Shown here: positions 43,201 through 49,782 of the stretch, piece by piece
Numbering within the stretch: position 1 is the first letter of the stretch
Layout: each line of letters opens with the position of its first letter
NCBI GenBank assembly: GCA_016744375.1
Contig: JADGEM010000032.1
Coordinates: forward strand, 1 to 49,782
Direction of reading: 5' to 3'
Length of the DNA: 49,782 nucleotides
Origin: Gammaproteobacteria bacterium
GTDB lineage: Bacteria; Pseudomonadota; Gammaproteobacteria; GRL18
Notes under the pieces: generated by a model
The model's input: only the letters and a program-made list of their open reading frames with translations
Told to the model about the DNA's origin: nothing
Databases searched by the model: none
Program-made: the position numbers and the translations under genes

Positions 43201-44694
43201 ATGCTGGGTGCCGAAGTGCTTGAAGAGTCATTTTATCTTTTTGGAATACTGTATTTACTGGTTGAAATGACGGGTATTTACTACGCCTTTCATGCGGTCT
43301 TAAATACACGAACATCACAGGCTGCAATCGCCTGGGCTATCAGTTTAATAATTATTCCTCTTCTTATTCTACCTCTCTACTGGATTTTTGGCAGTAGTCG
43401 TTTTTATGCTTATATGGATAGTTTTCGAAAAGCCAGCCTGCATGATATTGAAACAGCAAAGAAAGCCATCCAGGAACTCAAACGTTATCATGTTGATGAG
43501 CTTCACGGTATGGAAGATATTGGCCATACCGTGAATAACCTGGAGCTCTTGCCATTCACTACCAGCAACTCAGTCAAACTCTTAATCAATGGTGAAGAAA
43601 CCTATCAGGCAATGATTAAGGCCATAGAAGAGGCAAAGGACTATGTATTATTGCAGTTTTATATCATAAAAAATGATCATGTCGGGGAAACTTTTCGTCA
43701 ACTGCTCACAGAAAAAATGCAGCAGGGTGTTCGGGTTTATTTCCTTTATGATGGCCTGGGGTCATTTGCTTTGTCATCACGATATATTCAGGAACTAAGA
43801 GAGGCTGGCGCGCATGTAACCGCATTTAATGAACGTAAGGGAGTTGGTAAGTATTTACATATAAATTTTCGCAACCACCGTAAAATTCTAATTGTTGATG
43901 GTTTAAAAGCCTTTGTCGGTGGTTTGAACCTGGGGTTGGAATATTTGGGTGAAGACAAAAATATGGGGTATTGGCGTGATACCCACGTTGAGCTGGAGGG
44001 ACCCTCTGTACAGGCAACTCAGTCTATTTTTGCTAAAGACTGGTATTGGAGTATTGGGCATGTTCCTGAATTAAACTGGCAGATACAAACTGCAAGGAGT
44101 CTCTGTGTATTCAAAGAAGGTCCAGCGAATGATAAAACGCCCTGTGATCAAAAAGTCATGATTTTAGATACCGGTCCGGCTGATCAAAAGCCTGTCTGCT
44201 CTTTGTTTTATTGTGCCATGATTAATCAGGCAAAAGAAAGGCTCTGGATTGCTACACCCTATTTTGTGCCGGATGCCGAGATAATTAATGCTTTAAAAAA
44301 TGCGGCTTTAAGAGGGGTGGATGTACGCTTAATTTTACCGGAAAAATATGATCATTATTATGTTTATCTAACCTCATTTGCATACTATCGAGAGCTTCAG
44401 GGATATCAAATCAAGATTTACCGTTATACTAAAGGTTTCAGCCATCAAAAAGTAATTCTAGTGGATGACAGCTTGTCGGGTATTGGTACGGTTAATCTTG
44501 ATAATCGCTCTATTCACCTGAACTTTGAAGTGATGGCCTATGTCGCGGAGCAGACTTTTAATCAACAGGTAGCAGAAATGTTGGAATATGATATGAATAA
44601 TTGCTACCTGGATGATCTGGATGATTTTGAAAAACGTCCATTCTGGTTTAAAGCGGTTAGTCGCGTTTTTTATTTAATGTCCCCGATTCTGTAG
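43201..44694 (+). CDS. cls: Cardiolipin synthase (phospholipase D family)
   Basis: A 497-residue membrane enzyme joining phosphatidylglycerol molecules to cardiolipin. Two N-terminal helices (about 12-30 and 40-62) are followed by twin HKD motifs, HRKILIVD near residue 224 and HQKVILVD near 413, each with a following Gly/Asn motif (GGLNLG, GTVNLDNRS). This matches the ClsA-type layout and length (~480). A weak AAAAGGG box lies upstream of the ATG. It is divergent from mobA and ends 12 bases before the convergent lipoprotein gene. Confidence 0.94.
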   Translation: MLGAEVLEESFYLFGILYLLVEMTGIYYAFHAVLNTRTSQAAIAWAISLIIIPLLILPLYWIFGSSRFYAYMDSFRKASLHDIETAKKAIQELKRYHVDELHGMEDIGHTVNNLELLPFTTSNSVKLLINGEETYQAMIKAIEEAKDYVLLQFYIIKNDHVGETFRQLLTEKMQQGVRVYFLYDGLGSFALSSRYIQELREAGAHVTAFNERKGVGKYLHINFRNHRKILIVDGLKAFVGGLNLGLEYLGEDKNMGYWRDTHVELEGPSVQATQSIFAKDWYWSIGHVPELNWQIQTARSLCVFKEGPANDKTPCDQKVMILDTGPADQKPVCSLFYCAMINQAKERLWIATPYFVPDAEIINALKNAALRGVDVRLILPEKYDHYYVYLTSFAYYRELQGYQIKIYRYTKGFSHQKVILVDDSLSGIGTVNLDNRSIHLNFEVMAYVAEQTFNQQVAEMLEYDMNNCYLDDLDDFEKRPFWFKAVSRVFYLMSPIL

Positions 44695-44706
44695 CTGATC
44701 TTGCTA

Positions 44707-45345
44707 TTATTCATTAAAAACGGGGGATTTGAGAGATTCAAAATTATTCTCTGGTGGAAAGGGATCCAGGATAACTTCTATCGCCTTATCCAGCGAAGTT
44801 CTTATATCATTTTCATTGTCATCCAGACTAATGCCTGTTGGTGCTGAACCGCGCCATATCAGACGATTATTATTTCTGGAAACAAAGTCAATAATAAAGG
44901 TCTGACCTGAGAAATGATGGCTGTTGTTAGCTATCCCTTTGCCTGTTCCATATATATCATCCCATGCGAGCCCAAGATTATAGTTAAAAAGTTGATTTAA
45001 CTGGCCAGTGGAGATTCCCTGCTTCCCTGTAAAATAATAATTCAGTTTAAAATCTGGCATCAGATGACGCTCTTTGCGTATTTTTTTCCCAGCCATGGCA
45101 TTTTCAATGGCAAGTTGAGCACCTGAGTTCTGGATAAAGATATAGTCCTTATTGGCAGCAAGTACGGCAGGTGCAGGGTTTAAATTATAGGTCTGCATGC
45201 TTTCGAAATTTTGTGCATAGTCGTGCTTATGCCGGCCGCCAATCAAAGAGCTTACATTGACCGTTGCGCAGGCGTTCAGAAATACAAGGATTCCAAGGTA
45301 AAGTATAATTGTTTTGGTATAAGTTATTTTAAATGGTTTGAGCAT
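44707..45345 (-). CDS. DUF4136 lipoprotein
   Basis: A 212-residue predicted lipoprotein: after a hydrophobic signal, the lipobox reads LNAC with Cys near residue 26. The remainder follows the DUF4136 pattern, with an early FESMQTYNLNP, a middle FKLNYYF, a late RNNNRLIWRG and a final DPFPPE. The family is outer-membrane-associated with no known biochemistry. The insertion between the first and second conserved blocks is fairly long. It is divergent from the aldehyde dehydrogenase and tail to tail with cardiolipin synthase. Confidence 0.85.
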   Translation of the reverse strand: MLKPFKITYTKTIILYLGILVFLNACATVNVSSLIGGRHKHDYAQNFESMQTYNLNPAPAVLAANKDYIFIQNSGAQLAIENAMAGKKIRKERHLMPDFKLNYYFTGKQGISTGQLNQLFNYNLGLAWDDIYGTGKGIANNSHHFSGQTFIIDFVSRNNNRLIWRGSAPTGISLDDNENDIRTSLDKAIEVILDPFPPENNFESLKSPVFNE

Positions 45346-45435
45346 GTGGCTTTCCTCAAAAGAAATGGTAATCCTGGAATAATAAGCTGTGGCTTGCTAT
45401 AAATAATATAGGGTTTTAAAAAAATAGGCAAAAGA

Positions 45436-46809
45436 ATGAAACGTCGAATAAAAACAATTAATCCTGCTAATGAAACAGTAGAAAACGAATTTCCAGACTG
45501 GGATATGGATGAATTACTGCCAATTATTGACTCTGCTGATCATGCCTTTTTGAAATGGCAGCGATTAGAATTTAATGAGCGAGCAGTGTTTTTTACTAAA
45601 ATGGCGCAAATCTTACGTGATCGGGCGGCTGAATATGCTCAGTTGATGGCCAGAGAAATGGGTAAGCCTGTGAGTCAGGGTGAGGTTGAAATTGAAAAAT
45701 GTGCATGGGTTTGTGAACACTATGCAGAACAAACAGCTGCCTATCTGGCTGATAGAAATATTAAAACTGAAAATAGCGAAAGTTTTGTAACATTTAAACC
45801 TCTGGGAGTGATTTATATGATCATGCCCTGGAATTTTCCATTTTGGCAAGTTATACGAGGGGCGGCGCCAACCATCATGGCAGGCAATACCATCGTGCTT
45901 AAACATGCATCGAATGTATTTGGGTGTGCGGTGGCTATCGAACAATTATTTTCAGATGCCGGTTTTCCTGATCATATTTTTAGTACCTTACAAACGGGCT
46001 CTCGAACTTCCCCTGATATTATTGCTCACCCTAAAATCAGAGCAGTGACGCTCACAGGAAGTGAGCGTGCAGGTCAGCAGGTAGCGGCTGAAGCAGGGCG
46101 GAATCTGAAAAAAAGTGTTCTGGAACTGGGCGGCAGCGATCCCTATATTATTCTTGAAGATGCGGATATTGAGTTGGCTGTAGCTAGTTGTGGGGCATCA
46201 AGAATGCTCAATGGCGGGCAAGTGTGTATTGCTGCCAAGCGGTTTATTGTCGTTGAATCAATACAGGAAGAATTTGAAAATAAGATTATTGAATTAATGA
46301 AATCTTATGTCATGGGTGATCCTCTGGATGTAATAACTAACTTTGGTCCGATGGCTAAAGTCAAATTGCGTGATGAACTGCATCAGCAAGTCCTCAAAAG
46401 TGTGGAGCAGGGAGCTGTTTTAAAGTTAGGGGGTGAAATTCCGGACAAGCCGGGAGCCTGGTATCCTTCAACTGTACTGACAGGGGTCAAAAAAGGTATG
46501 GCCGCGTTTAATGAAGAATTATTTGGTCCAGTAGCCACTATTATTACTGCCAAAGATGAGACAGAAGCCATTGCTATTGCCAATGACAGTGAGTTTGGAC
46601 TGGGTGGCGCTGTTTTTACCCGGGATGTCAAAAAAGGGCGAAGATTAGCACGTGATATGATTGATACTGGAACCTGTGTGGTCAATGGTTTTGTAAAAAG
46701 TGATCCAAGGTTGCCTTTTGGAGGTATTAAAAAATCAGGCTACGGGCGTGAGATTGGTGAATTTGGTATTCATGAATTTGTTAACATAAAGACGGTAGTT
46801 GTGAGTTAA
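45436..46809 (+). CDS. NAD(P)-dependent aldehyde dehydrogenase (succinate-semialdehyde type)
   Basis: A 457-residue ALDH with TINPANETVE at the start, PWNFPFWQVIRGAAPTIMAG, the general-base Glu (E230 in LELGGSDPYII) and the nucleophile Cys (C264 in NGGQVCIAAKRF), ending FGGIKKSGYGREIGEFGIHE. Overall it resembles succinate-semialdehyde dehydrogenase, which makes succinate and feeds the TCA cycle, but substrate cannot be set from sequence alone. A small protein gene follows after 26 bases on the same strand. Confidence 0.9.
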   Translation: MKRRIKTINPANETVENEFPDWDMDELLPIIDSADHAFLKWQRLEFNERAVFFTKMAQILRDRAAEYAQLMAREMGKPVSQGEVEIEKCAWVCEHYAEQTAAYLADRNIKTENSESFVTFKPLGVIYMIMPWNFPFWQVIRGAAPTIMAGNTIVLKHASNVFGCAVAIEQLFSDAGFPDHIFSTLQTGSRTSPDIIAHPKIRAVTLTGSERAGQQVAAEAGRNLKKSVLELGGSDPYIILEDADIELAVASCGASRMLNGGQVCIAAKRFIVVESIQEEFENKIIELMKSYVMGDPLDVITNFGPMAKVKLRDELHQQVLKSVEQGAVLKLGGEIPDKPGAWYPSTVLTGVKKGMAAFNEELFGPVATIITAKDETEAIAIANDSEFGLGGAVFTRDVKKGRRLARDMIDTGTCVVNGFVKSDPRLPFGGIKKSGYGREIGEFGIHEFVNIKTVVVS

Positions 46810-46835
46810 TCCCTGAGAAATAAAAGGATTTCTAC

Positions 46836-47171
46836 ATGAGTGATATCCAAGAGGAAGGCCGTGTTTGTAAGCCTCATCAGCCTGACTATGCTAATATTGA
46901 AATAGTGAATATTGAAGCAAGCTCTGAGGTGGATGATTATCAAACTGCAATGCAGCAGGCAAATAAAATTGCTGATAATAAGCTTGAAGATTATATGCTG
47001 CTATCCTGGTATGACCGTGATCGGGATTTTGAGTCCCCTCAACATTCCAGTGAGTGTCATGCGGATTCAGCAATACCCGGTTATGTGGATTATGGAATTT
47101 ATCATGGAGCCTGTTTAAAAGTTGACTTTGAAAAGGGCCGATTTATCTTTTTTTACCGTGCTTTTGATTAA
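46836..47171 (+). CDS. Small protein, AF1514/DUF5619-like
   Basis: A 111-residue soluble protein with a clear central motif, LLSWYDRDRDFESPQHSSEC, then HADSAIPGYVDYG and a final KVDFEKGRFIFFYRAF. This pattern matches my memory of the AF1514/DUF5619 family, whose function is unknown. The conserved Cys/His residues (SECH) could bind metal. It lies 26 bases after the aldehyde dehydrogenase and may share its transcript. Confidence 0.65.
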   Translation: MSDIQEEGRVCKPHQPDYANIEIVNIEASSEVDDYQTAMQQANKIADNKLEDYMLLSWYDRDRDFESPQHSSECHADSAIPGYVDYGIYHGACLKVDFEKGRFIFFYRAFD

Positions 47172-47255
47172 ATTTGAATAAATCAGCTGATATTTATTCC
47201 CTTCATCTGTTTGACAACTCATATCTGACTACTATACTCAGGTATGCATACAAAA

Positions 47256-47273
47256 AGTAATCGCGCGATTACT
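47256..47273. terminator. Perfect 18-bp palindrome (terminator or operator)
   Basis: AGTAATCGCGCGATTACT is perfectly self-complementary, flanked by AAAA on the left and CTTTT on the right, which extends the pairing. The T-rich right flank suits a rho-independent terminator for the preceding small gene. Its closeness (33 bases) to the next start also suits an operator. Confidence 0.55.
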
Positions 47274-47305
47274 CTTTTCCTTAAAAACTGACAATAAGGG
47301 GAAAT

Positions 47306-47545
47306 ATGATGTCCAGACGCAATGTTGAAATAATTGTTCATATTGATGAATCACTGAGTAAACCTGCTATCAGGGAGTTAGAAAACTCACTATGTGATGA
47401 CTATGGTATTGAGAAAGTTCGTATTAATCCAACACGACAGCACCTTATGATGGTTGATTTTGCACCTGATAGTATCAGTTCGGTGCAGGTTCTAAATTAT
47501 GTTAAAAATAAAGGTGTCCATGCTGAATTAATTGGAGGTATCTAG
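47306..47545 (+). CDS. Small ferredoxin-fold (HMA-like) protein without CxxC
   Basis: A 79-residue protein with a beta-alpha-beta-beta-alpha-beta pattern (VEIIVHIDESL, IRELENSLCDDYGIEKVRIN, LMMVDFAPDSISSVQVLNYV, VHAELIGGI) like heavy-metal-associated domains. The metal-binding CxxC loop is replaced by DESLSKP, so it probably does not carry copper this way. An AAGGGG box precedes ATGATG, and either Met may be the start. It is preceded by a perfect palindrome. Confidence 0.6.
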   Translation: MMSRRNVEIIVHIDESLSKPAIRELENSLCDDYGIEKVRINPTRQHLMMVDFAPDSISSVQVLNYVKNKGVHAELIGGI

Positions 47546-47659
47546 GAGCCTTTCTGAGAATGGGGTGGCCATCGGATGAGTATTCACAGGAAGTAGATGA
47601 CCACTGGCTCACAAAATGATTAAAAAATAAGCAGTTTTAGTGCTTTTTCTCAATTTAAC

Positions 47660-47667
47660 TCCGATAA
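47660..47667 (+). promoter_or_regulatory. Sigma-28-like -10 element for flagellin
   Basis: TCCGATAA closely matches the FliA -10 consensus GCCGATAA, 33 bases upstream of the flagellin start. The -35 position (TAAAGTTT expected) is poor. Flagellin genes are usually FliA-dependent. Confidence 0.55.
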
Positions 47668-47700
47668 TATAAGTATATTCAGCGTAAAGCGGAGGTTAGT

Positions 47701-48516
47701 ATGGGAATTGGTATCAATAACTCAAATTCAATCGGCAGACACCTTAATCAGCATGAAAATCGTTTGTCGACCTCTTTTTCACGCCTTTCCTCAGGTAAGC
47801 AAATCAATAGCGCCAAAGACAATGCAGCAGGTCTGGCTATCGTTGAGCGTTTTGCTGCACAAATTATCGGCAGCAGTCAGGGGTTCCGCAATGTTAATGA
47901 CGGGATTTCTCTGGCACAAACCTCAGATGGTTTTAGTGCTCAAATTACTGGGCTTATGCAGCGAGGTCGAGATCTGGCCATGCAAAGTGCCAATGGTTCA
48001 CTGAGTAATGTGGATAGAGCCTCATTGCAGACAGAATTTTCAATGATACAGGATGAAGTCAGGCGAATTACAGGCTCAGCAGAATTTAATGGCCAGAAGC
48101 TTTTGAGTGAAAGTGCAGAGCTCAATTTTCAAGTGGATGCCAATGCAGGAGATCAGGTGACGATTAAAACGGTTGATATGCAGGCAGACCTCACCAGTAC
48201 AGGTTTTTTCTCTGCAGATCTATCTTCCCAGGGAGGAGCATCCAGCGCTTTATCAGTGCTGGATGCTTCAACAGCAGAGGTCAATAAAAATCGTGCTGAA
48301 TTCGGGGCGACACTGAACCGCTTTGAAAGCATTGGTCGAAATCTGCTTAATAAAGAAGAAAACCTCTCAGCTGCAAAAAGTCGTATTTTGGATACAGATT
48401 ATGCTAAAACAGTGAGTGAGAGAAATAGAGATCTGCTGCTGAGAGATGCTGCAACTGCTTTAAGTAGTCAGGCTAATTTCTCACAACAACAGATTTTGGG
48501 GCTCTTATCTCGCTGA
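47701..48516 (+). CDS. fliC: Flagellin
   Basis: A 271-residue flagellin. The N-terminal D0/D1 helices show LSTSFSRLSSGKQINSAKDNAAGLAI and DGISLAQTSDGF, and the C-terminal helices show ENLSAAKSRILDTDYAKT to the final QILGLLSR. The variable centre (about 140-200) is very short, so the filament surface is minimal. GGAGG lies seven bases before the ATG. No other flagellar gene is adjacent, so this is a solitary flagellin copy, perhaps one of several. Secretion is by the flagellar type III apparatus. Confidence 0.95.
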   Translation: MGIGINNSNSIGRHLNQHENRLSTSFSRLSSGKQINSAKDNAAGLAIVERFAAQIIGSSQGFRNVNDGISLAQTSDGFSAQITGLMQRGRDLAMQSANGSLSNVDRASLQTEFSMIQDEVRRITGSAEFNGQKLLSESAELNFQVDANAGDQVTIKTVDMQADLTSTGFFSADLSSQGGASSALSVLDASTAEVNKNRAEFGATLNRFESIGRNLLNKEENLSAAKSRILDTDYAKTVSERNRDLLLRDAATALSSQANFSQQQILGLLSR

Positions 48517-48542
48517 TCCTTCTCTATATTCTTTTTTATACA

Positions 48543-48561
48543 AAGGGGTGGCAAGCCCCTT
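48543..48561. terminator. Hairpin downstream of flagellin
   Basis: AAGGGG (48543-48548) pairs with CCCCTT (48556-48561) around a seven-base loop, 26 bases after the flagellin stop. No T-run follows, but a T-rich tract precedes it. It is a probable terminator or stabiliser. The rest of the 48517-48807 gap shows nothing else I recognise. Confidence 0.5.
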
Positions 48562-48807
48562 AGAATCAGGATGAATTTTATCTTAGCGTTGGTGCTGATA
48601 GTCACAGAACAATGCGTATTATCTATATTATCCTAGAGCAATCAGTTGAATCTATTATGAGCATCCAATTCGCTGAATCTTAAAGACATTCCATAATTTT
48701 AACTTCACAGCGGGTGACTACGAATAAAGCTTTTAATCTTCATCAATATGATTGCTCCCCTCTCGCTATGATTCAACGAACTTTCCAGGATTATACTTTT
48801 TGTTTTA

Positions 48808-49662
48808 GTGTCGATTATTATGATATATTTTATTTTAATTCCAGCCATCGTGCTTTTACTCATTTTGCTATTACTGCATATTGGTTTTATTCCCCCGCGT
48901 CTGGTTGAGTCAAAAACACCACAAGATTTTGATATGGATTTTGAAGAGCTGACGATACCAACCGTTAAAAATAAAACTTTATTTTCCTGGTTTATTCCCC
49001 GGCGGAGTACATCACCTCTCATTATTATTACTCATGGCTGGGGAAGTAATTCTGAACATATGCTTCCGCTTGCAGCACAATTCTTTCAAGCAGGTTTTAA
49101 TGTGTTGCTGTTTGATTCTCGGTGTCATGGTAACAGTGATGGTGATACCTTTTCTGCATTGCCTCGATTTACTGAAGACATTGAAGCCGCTATTGAACTG
49201 GCAAAAAAACAACTTCCCTTTAATGGGAAAATCATTTTAGTGGGACATTCAGTGGGTGCTGGAGCTGTTTTATATGCGGCATCAAAGCGAAATGATATAT
49301 CTGCTGTGATCAGTCTGTCAGCCTTTGGTAGTCCTCAATGGTTGATGACACGATATTTCAGGGATTTAAAACTTCCGGGCTTTATGATTCAGTTTTTGAA
49401 TGCTTATATTCAATGGGTCATTGGTCATCGGTTTGATGAAATTGCGCCGGTTAATACCATTAAGAAATTAAGCATACCGATATTGCTTGTACATGGCACC
49501 CATGACAAGACCGTACCAATAGAAGATGCCCATGCGATTCAGAATAATAATAGCAATGGTTATTTTCTGGCTATTGATGGTGCCGATCATGGCTCAGTAG
49601 AAAAACTTGAAAGCAATGGTCATTTGTTAGTTGATTTTATTCAGGAAGCATTGATGGAGTAA
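48808..49662 (+). CDS. Membrane-anchored alpha/beta hydrolase
   Basis: A 284-residue protein with one N-terminal membrane helix (about 5-25) and an alpha/beta hydrolase domain. The oxyanion turn is THGWGSNSEH, the nucleophile Ser is in GHSVGAG (near 147), the acid Asp in LVHGTHDKTVP and the His in DGADHGS. It could be an esterase, lipase or peptidase acting near the membrane; no substrate is evident. I used the GTG at 48808, with AGGA at 48787-48790. The ATG at 48820 (four codons later) is an alternative. Confidence 0.85.
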   Translation: MSIIMIYFILIPAIVLLLILLLLHIGFIPPRLVESKTPQDFDMDFEELTIPTVKNKTLFSWFIPRRSTSPLIIITHGWGSNSEHMLPLAAQFFQAGFNVLLFDSRCHGNSDGDTFSALPRFTEDIEAAIELAKKQLPFNGKIILVGHSVGAGAVLYAASKRNDISAVISLSAFGSPQWLMTRYFRDLKLPGFMIQFLNAYIQWVIGHRFDEIAPVNTIKKLSIPILLVHGTHDKTVPIEDAHAIQNNNSNGYFLAIDGADHGSVEKLESNGHLLVDFIQEALME

Positions 49663-49714
49663 GAATTTAAAATAGGTGTCTTATTTTGGGTATTCGTAAA
49701 ACCTTGTAGAAATA

Positions 49715-49780
49715 TCATTTTCTTAACTTTTCCATCATATGTAGAATTTCTGTTCCAAGATTCAGCTCAGGTTCGTCAAT
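49715..49780 (-). CDS. C-terminal fragment of a protein running off the window edge
   Basis: The last bases, read on the minus strand, end an open frame: DEPELNLGTEILHMMEKLRK then TGA at 49717-49715. The DEPELNL run recalls Walker B regions of ATPases, but a Walker B so close to the stop is unusual, so I do not assign a family. The gene's start lies outside the window. Confidence 0.35.
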   Translation of the reverse strand: MDEPELNLGTEILHMMEKLRK

Positions 49781-49782
49781 GA

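Overview
The window is AT-rich bacterial DNA that reads like a free-living, motile gammaproteobacterium with respiratory, partly microaerobic physiology. This rests on gene content: OxyR with AhpC/AhpF, a cytochrome c4-like diheme protein, TonB/ExbB/ExbD, MobA, TopB, an Hcp gene with a sigma-54 promoter, a flagellin and many c-di-GMP enzymes. I could not assign a genus. I saw no tRNA, rRNA gene or CRISPR array.

Layout. 1-4000 is an accessory islet. It has two imperfect copies of a structured repeat (95-314 and 2929-3185) carrying a boxA-like rRNA antitermination motif on the minus strand. Between them lie an orphan membrane protein, a decayed IS1182-type transposase and an intact IS110-family transposase with hairpin-rich flanks. 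A higBA toxin-antitoxin pair follows, with the toxin start frameshifted. 4028-7385 is a peroxide-defence unit (ahpC-ahpF divergent from oxyR). 7424-12786 holds glycerate kinase, an unrecognised coiled-coil membrane protein translationally coupled to a PstS-like binding protein, rubrerythrin facing a hemerythrin-like protein, and a small helical protein. 12842-21754 holds an NlpC/P60-like protein with a duplicated module, a GGDEF-EAL protein, a double-thioredoxin secreted protein, a SWIM-SNF2 helicase and a diheme cytochrome.

22039-34963 is signalling-rich: a TonB-dependent receptor faces a yfiR / hybrid histidine kinase / REC-PAS-GGDEF operon, then come a PAS-GGDEF-EAL protein, pyruvate kinase and a heme-binding (DUF3365) GGDEF-EAL protein. 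With the protein at 14268 there are four c-di-GMP enzymes in about 21 kb, each with a different sensory input (membrane, phosphorelay, PAS, c-type heme).

35111-49782 is mostly core: a CPA1 antiporter, topoisomerase III, sigma-54-type hcp, PPK2, exbB-exbD-tonB, mobA, cardiolipin synthase, a DUF4136 lipoprotein, an aldehyde dehydrogenase followed by two small proteins, a short flagellin with a sigma-28-like promoter and a membrane-anchored alpha/beta hydrolase. A gene fragment runs off the right edge.

Best leads for something undescribed: the structured RNA-like segment after the IS110 gene, the paired boxA repeats with compensatory stem changes, the coiled-coil/PstS pair, the repeat-containing NlpC/P60-like protein, and the dyad sites plus sigma-54 promoter in front of hcp.
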